Of a stretch of DNA of 64,000 nt, positions 25,869-33,788 are shown in pieces. Every line of letters starts with the position of its first letter. The first letter of the stretch is position 1. Source of the DNA: Alphaproteobacteria bacterium (GTDB lineage Bacteria; Pseudomonadota; Alphaproteobacteria; CAAGCB01; CAG-977). The stretch is taken from contig CAAGEP010000005.1 in assembly GCA_900768875.1 (NCBI GenBank), forward strand, positions 1-64,000, in the 5' to 3' direction. Position numbers and translations under genes: made by a program. A model generated the notes under the pieces. It ran no database searches. It was given only the letters and a program-made list of their open reading frames with translations, and was not told the DNA's origin.

Positions 25869-26900
25869 TTATTCAAAATCGCTTTCAGAAAAAAGCGTGT
25901 CCGCTTCGACGGCACGCACCAGTTTTTTGCCGATGAGCGTATCCTTTTTATCCGCGGGAATCGCCGTCCCTGGACGCTTAACATCCAAATCTTCCGCCGT
26001 AATAACGTGTCCCGCAGGCAAATCCTTCGCGGCAATAATGCTGCGGCGCATTTTCAAACGCTGATCGTACTCCGCCTGCGACACGATGCGTTCTTTTGTT
26101 CCCAAAGCCGCCGCAACGTTCATGCAGGAACGAATCATCAGTGCGAATTCGTCGGGTTCCGTCGCCATGTTGTTGTCCATACCCATTTTAGATTTGTCCA
26201 GCGTAAAGTGCTTTTCAATAACCGCCGCGCCCAAAGCCGTCGCCGCGCACGCCGTTTCCACGCCCAGCGTGTGATCCGAAAATCCGACGGGATAGGCAGG
26301 GAACATTTCGCGCAAGCCTAAAATGTTGTTCAAATGAATCGTTTCGGGCTTTGCGGGATAAATCGAAATGCAGTGCAACAAAATGATTTGCGTGTTGCCC
26401 GCGTCTTCGATTGTTTTGACTGCGCGTTCGATTTCAGCCGTTTCCGCCATGCCCGTCGACAGCACAATCGGCGCGCCCGTTTTGGCGATATAAGTCAGAT
26501 AGTCGAAATTGTTGATATCCATCGATGCGATCTTAATGTACGGCGCATTGCACTTTTCCAACAGAAAATCGACTTCCGCACGCGAATACGGCGTAGATGA
26601 AAACGATATGCCGATTTCGCGGCAATAATCCGCCAAACCGCCCAATTGCTCTTCGTTCAAAGAAAATTTGGAAACAATGCGCTTGGCAATCGGGTTGCCC
26701 GCATAATAAGATTTGGAATACAGGCTTTCCGCACTCCATGATTGGAATTTAACGCAATCGACACCGATTTCCTTTGCCTTGTCAATCATTTGCCGCGCTG
26801 TTTCAACGCTTCCGTTATGACTGGAGTTGATTTCCGCAATGATATAGGGCTTTGTGTAATCGGCAACGACAACATTGTTGCGCAAAACGGCTTGTGCCAT
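25869..26900 (-). CDS. NeuB-family sialic/nonulosonic acid synthase
   Basis: A 343-residue PEP-condensing synthase. Start 26900 is supported by AAGGAGAAAATC. The N-terminal TIM barrel has PYIIAEINSSHNGS, DCVKFQSW, KIASMDINNFDYL, VLSTGMAETAEIE and LLHCISIYPA, all typical of NeuB/SpsE enzymes; a C-terminal SAF antifreeze-like domain (SIIAAKDLPAGHVITAEDL) covers about 280-340. NeuB enzymes join PEP to an aldose such as ManNAc or its 6-deoxy diamino analogue. No NeuA or NeuC occurs in the window, so the product is open: it may be a nonulosonic acid completed by genes elsewhere or another 3-deoxy-ulosonic compound. Confidence 0.88.
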   Translation of the reverse strand: MAQAVLRNNVVVADYTKPYIIAEINSSHNGSVETARQMIDKAKEIGVDCVKFQSWSAESLYSKSYYAGNPIAKRIVSKFSLNEEQLGGLADYCREIGISFSSTPYSRAEVDFLLEKCNAPYIKIASMDINNFDYLTYIAKTGAPIVLSTGMAETAEIERAVKTIEDAGNTQIILLHCISIYPAKPETIHLNNILGLREMFPAYPVGFSDHTLGVETACAATALGAAVIEKHFTLDKSKMGMDNNMATEPDEFALMIRSCMNVAAALGTKERIVSQAEYDQRLKMRRSIIAAKDLPAGHVITAEDLDVKRPGTAIPADKKDTLIGKKLVRAVEADTLFSESDFE

Positions 26901-26910
26901 GATTTTCTCC

Positions 26911-28671
26911 TTATTGGTCAATCGGTTCAATGATCATTTCCGACAAAAACACGTCGCGCGGCAGATATGGCGACTGATCTTCAAGCGGACGCTGAACGAA
27001 TTTGCCCGTTTTGGTGCGGGCGTAGGAATTGTGCAGATATGTCTGGTCCTGCGGCGCCATGACTTCGCAAATCACAGCGTCGGGGTCAGATAGAACGGCA
27101 GGCAGTTTTGCCGTCAGTTCCGCGGGATTGTTTATTTTCTCGTACTTTATGCCGAAACAGTCCGCGACTTTGCGAAAATCGGGACACGACACGCCGTTTT
27201 CCGAGTCCGTGCCGACGGTGCGCGTGCGGAACAAATCCTTTTGCCGTTTGCGAATCACGGCGTAGCAGTTGTTGTTGACAATGATGATTTTGACAGGAAT
27301 TTTGTTATGTGCGATTGTCTGCAATTCCTGCAAATTCATCATGACGGAGCCATCGCCCGTAACCAGAACGGTCTGACGATTCGCCGCATACCAAGCGCCG
27401 ATCGCCGCGGGCAAAGCATACCCCATCGCGCCTTGCGAAGCGGGCTGGACGCACTTTTGCGCCGCTTTGAACGGAATGGTCGTCGGCGTAATCAATTCCT
27501 CCAATCCCGCGTCGGTGACGAAAACCGCATCATCGGCAAGCGTTTTGCCCAATTCGTCCGCCAACAGATAAATATCGACCGTATCGCCCGCGCGTCTGAA
27601 ATCTTCACACTTTGGAAAGATTTCTTTCCAACGCGCGCACTTTTCGACCCAATCGGACGGCGTGACGAAATCCGTTTTCAGCAAAGCGAAGAAATCCGCA
27701 AATCCGCACACAATTTTTTGATGCAGGCGGACGGTGTTTTTTTGAAATTCCGCATCATCGATGTCAACGGCGAAAATCTTTGCGGCGCGGGCGAATTTGG
27801 CGGGTTCGTTTCCGACCGTCATCGTTGTCAGCTTTGCCCCGATTGACAAAATCAGATCGGCGTTCTGAACGGCAAAATTCGCGGCGCGGTTTGCTCCCAT
27901 TGCCCCGATTGCTCCGATTGACAACGGTAAAGCAGAGCCGTACACGTCAACGGCTGCGGATTCAAACACGACGGGAATCCGATGTTTTTCAACAAACGAA
28001 AACACGTCGTTGCGCGCGGCGGCGACACCCGCCCCCAACAGCAGAACGGGACGCTTCGCCGCAGACAAAGCGGTTTGCAGTTCCGCCAAATCCGGCGTAA
28101 GAGCAACAGTTTTTTCCGGCGTGAAACGCGGCAGGCTTTCGGGTTCGACGCGCGCATTCTGAACGTCCAGCGGCACGTCAATCCACACGGGACCTTTGCG
28201 CCCCTCGTTCGCCAGATAAAAAGCCTTGTCAAGCTCAAAAGCGATTTTTTGCGGATCGTCAATCATGACGGCATACTTTGTAATCGGAGCCGCCAAAGAA
28301 ACGATGTCCGCCTCCTGTTGTCCGAACGTGCGTACGGGAACACCCGTGTGACACACGGTTTCGTTCAGCGTGTCTTGTCCCGAAATGACGATCAGCGGCA
28401 CCTCATCCTGCCAAGCGCACAAAACGGGCGTCAGAGCGTTCGTCCCCGCACACCCTGTCGACACCATGCAAGCCCCCATGCCGTTCACGCTTTGGGCGTA
28501 CGCCATGGCGGCATAAGCGGCGGCTTGTTCGTGATGCGGGCAAACGCAAGTCAGCCCGTCCTGTTTGGCGGCGGCATCGGACAGGTAAAGCATTCCCCTG
28601 CCTGTAATCATGAACAGGTGGCGAATGCCGTTTTCGACCAGACGCTGCATAATGTAATCGGCGACGCGCAT
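26911..28671 (-). CDS. ThDP-dependent enzyme, acetolactate synthase-like
   Basis: A 586-residue ThDP enzyme with the three-domain order Pyr, central, PP. The catalytic glutamate lies in CPHHEQAAAYAAMAYA (~48); the ThDP/Mg motif is GDGSVMMN followed by IVNNN. It resembles acetolactate synthase/YerE-type carboligases, which transfer a two-carbon unit from pyruvate to an aldehyde or ketone; YerE builds branched sugars that way. No regulatory small subunit (ilvN/ilvH) is adjacent, and its place in a glycan operon argues against branched-chain amino-acid synthesis. It lies 10 nt upstream of the neuB-like start and 12 nt downstream of the FabZ-like gene. Confidence 0.85.
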   Translation of the reverse strand: MRVADYIMQRLVENGIRHLFMITGRGMLYLSDAAAKQDGLTCVCPHHEQAAAYAAMAYAQSVNGMGACMVSTGCAGTNALTPVLCAWQDEVPLIVISGQDTLNETVCHTGVPVRTFGQQEADIVSLAAPITKYAVMIDDPQKIAFELDKAFYLANEGRKGPVWIDVPLDVQNARVEPESLPRFTPEKTVALTPDLAELQTALSAAKRPVLLLGAGVAAARNDVFSFVEKHRIPVVFESAAVDVYGSALPLSIGAIGAMGANRAANFAVQNADLILSIGAKLTTMTVGNEPAKFARAAKIFAVDIDDAEFQKNTVRLHQKIVCGFADFFALLKTDFVTPSDWVEKCARWKEIFPKCEDFRRAGDTVDIYLLADELGKTLADDAVFVTDAGLEELITPTTIPFKAAQKCVQPASQGAMGYALPAAIGAWYAANRQTVLVTGDGSVMMNLQELQTIAHNKIPVKIIIVNNNCYAVIRKRQKDLFRTRTVGTDSENGVSCPDFRKVADCFGIKYEKINNPAELTAKLPAVLSDPDAVICEVMAPQDQTYLHNSYARTKTGKFVQRPLEDQSPYLPRDVFLSEMIIEPIDQ

Positions 28672-28683
28672 GTTTGTTTCCTT

Positions 28684-29163
28684 TTATGGCTTTTTAGGCA
28701 TGAAAGCCGTCATCACGTCAGGAACGGCAACGGTCAGTTCAATCGAACAGGCGACCACACCGTCAATTGTGCCGACAGCTTTTCCTTTTGCCAAACCGTG
28801 ACGGTAAGAATCCAGTGTTGCCATGATATCAACACATTTCCCCGGAACGATTTTCTGCTTGAAACGGGCATGATCAACAGAAACAAAGCCCGTTTTTTTA
28901 CCTTTGTTTTCGGGCAACGTCAAAAAAGTCATCAAAAAGACCTGCGTCAGCATCTCAATCTGAATGAAGCCCGGAACATTGGGTTCGTCGGAAAAATGCG
29001 CCGGAAAAAACCATTCGTTAAACGTAAAGTTCTTAAATCCTTTGGCGTATTTGCCTGGGACGGCCTCCTCAATGCAATCAACAAAAAAGCACGGATAACG
29101 GTTTTGCTGATAGGTTTGAATCTCGATCGGATCGAGATTTTTCAAAACGATTTCTTCGCTCAT
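28684..29163 (-). CDS. FabZ-like hot-dog dehydratase
   Basis: A 159-residue hot-dog protein aligned over its length with FabZ/FabA: NRYPCFFVDCIEEAVPGK, then AHFSDEPNVPGFIQIEMLTQ, where His56 and Glu70 match the catalytic pair. The usual GHFP is AHFS here, a small change beside the catalytic histidine. It would dehydrate a 3-hydroxyacyl group on the neighbouring ACP, or act as a related thioesterase or hydratase. It starts 4 nt after the ACP gene ends. A separate copy beside its own ACP points to a dedicated pathway rather than bulk fatty-acid synthesis. Confidence 0.83.
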   Translation of the reverse strand: MSEEIVLKNLDPIEIQTYQQNRYPCFFVDCIEEAVPGKYAKGFKNFTFNEWFFPAHFSDEPNVPGFIQIEMLTQVFLMTFLTLPENKGKKTGFVSVDHARFKQKIVPGKCVDIMATLDSYRHGLAKGKAVGTIDGVVACSIELTVAVPDVMTAFMPKKP

Positions 29164-29166
29164 GGC

Positions 29167-29403
29167 TTACATTTCAATGTTGTATTTTTTCAAGATTTCC
29201 TTGCCTTTTTCAAAGCTCGACAAATCGACGATGTCATCGGCTTCCAACATGATGCCAAAAGCGTCCTCAATCGCGGCGACCAATCCCATGTGACCGACGG
29301 AATCCCACGCTTCAATGCCCTGATATTTCAGATCCGCCGTTTCTTCCGGCTTGATATCGAACGTCAAGGTGAAAGCGTTTGTGTATTTTTCCAAGTTTGT
29401 CAT
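29167..29403 (-). CDS. Acyl carrier protein
   Basis: A 78-residue acidic carrier protein. The phosphopantetheine attachment serine is Ser35 in WDSVGHM; helix II (MGLVAAIEDAFGIMLEADDI) has the expected pattern. The DSVGHM motif differs from housekeeping AcpP (DSLDTVE), so this is a specialised ACP. It lies between a WecD-like acetyltransferase gene and a FabZ-like gene and is the likely carrier for the acyl ligase product used by later operon enzymes. Confidence 0.88.
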   Translation of the reverse strand: MTNLEKYTNAFTLTFDIKPEETADLKYQGIEAWDSVGHMGLVAAIEDAFGIMLEADDIVDLSSFEKGKEILKKYNIEM

Positions 29404-29408
29404 TTTTT

Positions 29409-30164
29409 CTACTCCATTTTACGTAAAACATATTGCTCGGAAATGCATTCACAGGGGAATGCAGAATAAAGTTTCAAAACAGGGAAATTGTTAGAAGATA
29501 TGTGTACATAATAATATCTTACATTCCTCTTCTTTGAATAAATCAAAGGAGCCACTAACAACTGAGCACCTATCCCAAAATAGCTGATATGCGAAAATAT
29601 TCCACCTATAGGACCATCAAAAGAATTATCTTCTTTATTATATTTTAAAATCAGATACCCAACAGGATCATTGTTCTTTTTATTGTAAAAAAGCAAAAAT
29701 GTAGTATCATCATCGTTCTTTAAATCTTTCGACCAATTTTTATATCTTTTTGCTGATGTGCCTTTAGGCAGTTTTGTATCCAGATAAATACGATCAGAAA
29801 CATACATATCATCCGTAATATATTTCTCTATAATGTCTTCCCATTCCGAAGAATCATGCGAAATAATACGATACGAAAACAGAGCAAGGATTCGGTTATA
29901 TTGTTCCGGCACAACTACATCATCTATTCTGATTCTGAATGATATTGCATTTTCCATAAAGCGAAAGCCGTCGTCTTCTAACGCGTGCAGGGCTTTCAGA
30001 TCTCCGACGGGCATTTTCAGCGTTACATACGCCCCCGCAAAGTCTTGGGTGTGAATTTCATCCAAGACAGCGTCGAAATTCTTTAAATCTTTGCGGTCAA
30101 GCGTGATTTCATACGCGTCGCATCCCAGATTTCTGTTTTCCCAAGTCGCTTTAATTATTTTCAT
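29409..30164 (-). CDS. GNAT N-acetyltransferase, WecD/RffC-like
   Basis: A 251-residue protein. The N-terminal half begins ATWENRNLGCDAYEI and contains ALHALEDDGFRFMENAISFRI, matching WecD/RffC, which acetylates dTDP-4-amino-4,6-dideoxygalactose. The C-terminal half is a GNAT fold (DPVGYLILKYN; IGAQLLVAPLIYSKKRNVRYYYVHISSNNFPVLKLY). The C-terminal half is unusually AT-rich, whereas the last ~180 bp at the 5' end match operon composition, suggesting a mosaic gene. Two genes upstream lies the WecE-like aminotransferase that would make its substrate. It overlaps the glycosyltransferase gene by 4 nt. Confidence 0.75.
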   Translation of the reverse strand: MKIIKATWENRNLGCDAYEITLDRKDLKNFDAVLDEIHTQDFAGAYVTLKMPVGDLKALHALEDDGFRFMENAISFRIRIDDVVVPEQYNRILALFSYRIISHDSSEWEDIIEKYITDDMYVSDRIYLDTKLPKGTSAKRYKNWSKDLKNDDDTTFLLFYNKKNNDPVGYLILKYNKEDNSFDGPIGGIFSHISYFGIGAQLLVAPLIYSKKRNVRYYYVHISSNNFPVLKLYSAFPCECISEQYVLRKME

Positions 30165-31582
30165 AATCCCAGCTCCTTAAATTGATAATTCCCGTTGATT
30201 TTTCCGCTGTAAAACCGCTTTAGATCGTCGGCATTGTCGATAATGTCGCACAGGCGTTTTTTTACGGAATTTCCCTCAAACGTATTCATGTAATGATTGA
30301 AATTCGCTTCAATGATACGGTCGCGCTCCGCTTTATCGGACAGCAGTTTTTCAACGCCTTTCAGTAAATCATCCGCTTTTTCAAACATGTACGGATAATC
30401 GGGCGACTGATATTCATGAAAAGACCAATGCGCGTTTTCACGGTTTATTTTAACGACATAAGGAACTTTCAAGCGCATCAGATCAATCATTGTGAGCGCG
30501 GACGAAACCGGAAAACTGTCAATAAACACGTCGGCGCATTTGAAAAACAGCTCGTATTTGGTGGAAAACGGTAAAATGATTAAGCGTTTTTTGGCTTCCG
30601 AATCTGCAAAAATTTTGTCGATAATATTTTGCTGCGCGTTATCAAAATGCGACAGAATAACGTGTGTCACGTTAAGGTTTCGTTCCAACAGTTCTTTAAT
30701 CGTTCGGAAATATTCCGAAGTTTCACCGTCAAAAAATTTATACGCGTCCGCGCCGGACATCGTGCATAAATCGTTTTCGCCGATTCCGATTTTCTTTCGT
30801 TCAGCCGCAATGTCTTCATCGGAAAAAGACGGAAAATCTTCGGCTTTTTTGCTCATCATCGGAACAAAAACGGTTCTGTCGAAATGTCTGTAATGCTGCG
30901 TGATAAAAGCTGTTGTCGATAGAGCTTCCAATGTTGCGTCGGCAAAGCTGACGCCCAAATTCGGATAATGGGACGCGTGCGGACAATAAAGAATTTTGAT
31001 GTCAGTATGTTTTTTCAACAACGACAAAACCATCGTTCCGAAAATGTCGCCGGGATGAATGAAAACGAACAGAACGGAAGGATTGAAATCGGCAATTTTG
31101 TTAAAAAGTCTTAAAAGTTTTTTCTTCCAGCCTACGAAAGAAATATCTTCCCCCGATAAAGCTGCCGCATCCGCCATTTCCGCCATAGCTGACGAAGCCA
31201 ATTCATAACTGCGGCTGATTTCTGTAAAGAAAATCTGCTGTTCGTAAGAATCTTTCAGACACTTGACCTGTTCCCGAACGCATTTTGTATGACCACCCGC
31301 ATCGCACAGCAGTGTTGCCAGATAAGCGATACGACTTTTGTTGGGCGAAGCTTTGGCATAGGAGATTTTCGGACACAATCGACTGATTTCTTTATCAAAT
31401 TCTCTGGTGTCAAAGCTTTTGTTTTCTTTGATTTTCCAGATCAGTTCGGCTAATTCCGTTTTCTTTTTCCACACCGGAATATCCAAAAGGCGCAAAACAA
31501 CGCTTCCGTTCCGGATTTGAAACCGGATAACCGATACGCCGAAAAGCTTGAAGCTGTTATTTTTCCACCCGAACAACTTCAT
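30161..31582 (-). CDS. Glycosyltransferase, GT-B fold (OGT-like C-terminal half)
   Basis: A 473-residue cytoplasmic protein. A short N-terminal module (KLFGVSVIRFQ...RLLDIPVWKK) is often seen fused to polysaccharide enzymes. The C-terminal ~220 residues resemble the donor half of a GT-B transferase such as OGT/SPINDLY-like proteins: YKFFDGETSEYFRTIKELLE, RLIILPFSTKYELFFKCADVFIDSFPVSSALT and a trailing helical part. It probably adds one sugar, perhaps the amino sugar made by the WecE/WecD-like pair. It overlaps both neighbours by 4 nt. Donor and acceptor are not deducible. Confidence 0.75.
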   Translation of the reverse strand: MKLFGWKNNSFKLFGVSVIRFQIRNGSVVLRLLDIPVWKKKTELAELIWKIKENKSFDTREFDKEISRLCPKISYAKASPNKSRIAYLATLLCDAGGHTKCVREQVKCLKDSYEQQIFFTEISRSYELASSAMAEMADAAALSGEDISFVGWKKKLLRLFNKIADFNPSVLFVFIHPGDIFGTMVLSLLKKHTDIKILYCPHASHYPNLGVSFADATLEALSTTAFITQHYRHFDRTVFVPMMSKKAEDFPSFSDEDIAAERKKIGIGENDLCTMSGADAYKFFDGETSEYFRTIKELLERNLNVTHVILSHFDNAQQNIIDKIFADSEAKKRLIILPFSTKYELFFKCADVFIDSFPVSSALTMIDLMRLKVPYVVKINRENAHWSFHEYQSPDYPYMFEKADDLLKGVEKLLSDKAERDRIIEANFNHYMNTFEGNSVKKRLCDIIDNADDLKRFYSGKINGNYQFKELGL

Positions 31583-32709
31583 TCCTTACTCCAAAAATTT
31601 AAAGCTGTTTCAATGATGTAATCCTGATTCTTTTCCGTCAGTCCGTGGAACAAAGGCAGGCGGACCAAAGTGTCGGAAACGGTGTTTGTAACGCTCATAT
31701 CCCCGATAAACCGTCCGTACTTCTGCCCCGCCGGCGCGGAATGAAGCGGAATATAATGAAATACGCAAATGATTCCATTTTTCTTCATATAATCGATAAA
31801 CCGCGACCGCGTTTCCAAATCAGGGCAACGCAGGTAATACATGTGGGCGTTATGTTCGCATTCGGCAGGACAGTACGGACGACGAACACCTTTATGCTTC
31901 AGAGTCTCAAAGGCGGCGTTGTAACGATTCCACAACATCTTGCGCCGATCATTGATCTCGTTCATCTTTTCCAGCTGAGGATACAGATACGCGGCGATCA
32001 TATCGGACGGCAGATAAGACGACCCCAGCTCAACCCAAGTGTATTTATCGACTTGCCCGCGGAAAAATTTGCTGCGGTTTGTACCTTTTTCGCGAACGAT
32101 TTCCGCCTGTTCGATCAAATCGGAATGATTGATTAAAATCGCCCCGCCTTCTCCGCAGGAAACATTTTTCGTTTCGTGAAAAGAATAACACCCCATATCG
32201 CCCATAGAACCGGCAAAACGTCCTTTATACAAACTTCCGACTCCTTGCGCCGCATCTTCAACAACCATAAGATTGTGTTTTTCAGCGATTGACAAAATAG
32301 TTTCCATCTCGGCGCAAACACCGGCATAGTGTACGGGAATGATTACTTTTGTTTTCGGAGTGATTGCCTCCTCAATTTTTGTTTCATCAATGTTTAAAGT
32401 GTCGTCGCGGATGTCGACAAAGACGATTTTTGCTCCCCGTAAAGCAAACGACGATGCCGTCGTTACGAACGTATAAGACGGACAAATCACTTCATCGCCC
32501 GGCTGAACATCCGACAGCAGCGCCGCCATTTCCAAAGCGGCTGTGCATGAATTTGTCAACAAAGCTTTTGCGGAACCGGTATATTTTTCCAACAGCGCAT
32601 TGCATTGTTTTGTGTAATATCCGTCACCGCAAATGTGTTTACGGGCAATAGCGTCCTTAACATATTTGATTTCTGTTCCCAAACAGGGCGGTTCATTAAA
32701 ATTGATCAT
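31579..32709 (-). CDS. wecE: dTDP-4-amino-4,6-dideoxygalactose transaminase, WecE-like
   Basis: A 376-residue PLP enzyme of the DegT/DnrJ/EryC1 family, very close to WecE/RffA over its whole length: FNEPPCLGTEIKYVKDAI, KALLTNSCTAALEMAALL, SYTFVTTASSFALRGAKIVF and the PLP lysine in SFHETKN. It converts dTDP-4-keto-6-deoxyglucose to dTDP-Fuc4N using glutamate; a WecD-like acetyltransferase follows two genes on. It is the first gene of the long glycan operon (AGAGGATTAAAT before ATG) and is separated from the recombinase-like gene by 120 nt holding inverted repeats. The dTDP-glucose enzymes (RmlA/RmlB) are not in the window. Confidence 0.9.
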   Translation of the reverse strand: MINFNEPPCLGTEIKYVKDAIARKHICGDGYYTKQCNALLEKYTGSAKALLTNSCTAALEMAALLSDVQPGDEVICPSYTFVTTASSFALRGAKIVFVDIRDDTLNIDETKIEEAITPKTKVIIPVHYAGVCAEMETILSIAEKHNLMVVEDAAQGVGSLYKGRFAGSMGDMGCYSFHETKNVSCGEGGAILINHSDLIEQAEIVREKGTNRSKFFRGQVDKYTWVELGSSYLPSDMIAAYLYPQLEKMNEINDRRKMLWNRYNAAFETLKHKGVRRPYCPAECEHNAHMYYLRCPDLETRSRFIDYMKKNGIICVFHYIPLHSAPAGQKYGRFIGDMSVTNTVSDTLVRLPLFHGLTEKNQDYIIETALNFWSKE

Positions 32710-32734
32710 ATTTAATCCTCTAAAAAATTATCGG

Positions 32735-32820
32735 CGAACGGGAAATGTTCGGAAAATGCGTAGACATCTCCCCCGCGTTTTAAGCTTATGGCTCTGGACA
32801 TGTTCGGGGTATCCCGTTCG
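32735..32820. repeat. Short inverted repeat upstream of the glycan operon
   Basis: CGAACGGGA (32735-32743) and TCCCGTTCG (32812-32820) are perfect 9-bp inverted arms 68 bp apart. Inside each arm lies a direct copy of ATGTTCGG (32745-32752 and 32800-32807). The pair sits between the wecE-like start and the serine-recombinase-like gene, where an invertible promoter or an operator would be expected. No clear promoter is visible in either orientation. Confidence 0.4.
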
Positions 32821-32829
32821 TAGCAGCAA

Positions 32830-33426
32830 TCAAGCATCAAGCAGCTCCATCAAATTCTGTTTTTTTTGGATAAAGCTTTTCAGCGTGTTCGGATGAACGT
32901 GCAGCGTCCGCGCGATTTTGTTGCGCGAACAGCCTTGATGCAGCAGTTCTGCGATTTCATCGGCGTGATCCGACAGCTTGCTTCGCTTGTTCAAACGACC
33001 GCGCGGACGCCCCAATGTCCGTCCCGCCGCCTGCGCGTTTTCCAATCCCTCTTTCGTCAGCTGAGAACGCAGTTCTTCCGCGATTTTCGCGACCATGCCG
33101 AACAAATACGCCATTTGAGCGGACGTTTTTCCTTCGCCCCCGAACCGTACTTCGTCTTCGCACGAACAAATGATTACGCCTTTGGACAACAGCGCTTCCA
33201 ACAAAGCCGCGATTGATCGCACGTCTTTGGCAAGGCGGAACGTCTTTTCCACAAACAGCTCGTCCCCCGCGCGCAAAGAATCAATCGAAAAATCGCTCGC
33301 ATTTACCCAAGCATCGATTTCAACGCCGTGATTTCGGGCGTAACCGGCTATCGCCGCCCGCTGACGGGCGATAACTTCAGCATCGGCGTAATCCTGTATA
33401 AACGCGGTGTTCATGCCCGTGTTCAT
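32830..33426 (-). CDS. Resolvase/invertase-family protein lacking the catalytic serine
   Basis: A 198-residue protein with the full resolvase/invertase plan: an N-terminal catalytic-type domain (RQRAAIAGYARNHGV; LRAGDELFVEKTFRLAKDVRSIAALL; GKTSAQMAYLFGMVAKIAEELRS), a helix E-like linker (GLENAQAAGRTLGRPRGR) and a C-terminal helix-turn-helix (CSRNKIARTLHVHPNTLKSFI). The active-site segment, normally xRVST, reads FIQDYAD, so the nucleophilic serine is replaced by tyrosine and the preceding arginine by glutamine. It may bind DNA without recombining it. It sits beside the glycan operon and could control it; that is inference. Confidence 0.8.
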   Translation of the reverse strand: MNTGMNTAFIQDYADAEVIARQRAAIAGYARNHGVEIDAWVNASDFSIDSLRAGDELFVEKTFRLAKDVRSIAALLEALLSKGVIICSCEDEVRFGGEGKTSAQMAYLFGMVAKIAEELRSQLTKEGLENAQAAGRTLGRPRGRLNKRSKLSDHADEIAELLHQGCSRNKIARTLHVHPNTLKSFIQKKQNLMELLDA

Positions 33427-33659
33427 CCCCCTTCTTTCCTCTGTTGCCTTTTCAAAGGAATTCTACCTTTGTTTCGAGAGTTCCGAAGCGGAGCCTTGCT
33501 TTCGCAAAAAGGGTGAATTTTCGCCTTATTTCAATAAATATGTTGTATGCAAAAGTGATGTTTGCTATACATATAAAAAATGTACTATTTCTATGACCCC
33601 GCCACCCGAATGGGAAGCCTTTAACCCCGCGGAACATATCGAAGCCTAAAACGAAACGC

Positions 33660-33771
33660 GTTCCTAACCCAAAAGAATGGTTAGTAACTAACCGACATTT
33701 TGATTAGTGCGTAAAAAAAAGTAGCATTGAAAATAAAAGCTTTCTTGATAGAATCAGCAGTTAGGAACTAA
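33660..33771. repeat. Cluster of GGTTAG(G/T)AAC repeats upstream of the unknown AT-rich gene
   Basis: Three related sites occur: GTTCCTAACC (33660-33669, inverse orientation), the 15-nt palindrome GGTTAGTAACTAACC (33679-33693) and GTTAGGAACTAA (33760-33771); a half site GATTAGT lies at 33702-33708. They end 17 nt before the start of the gene at 33789. They may be operators for that gene or Rep-binding (iteron-like) sites for the HUH protein encoded downstream. The rest of the 33427-33788 gap holds one more small inverted repeat (CAAAGG / CCTTTG, 33453-33471) and no gene I can support. Confidence 0.55.
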
Positions 33772-33788
33772 TCGTTCGGAATGTTAAG

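Noticed and set aside
33407..33649. Small plus-strand frame in the gap after the recombinase-like gene
   Set aside because: No ribosome-binding site and no motif; it crosses the likely promoter region of the recombinase-like gene.
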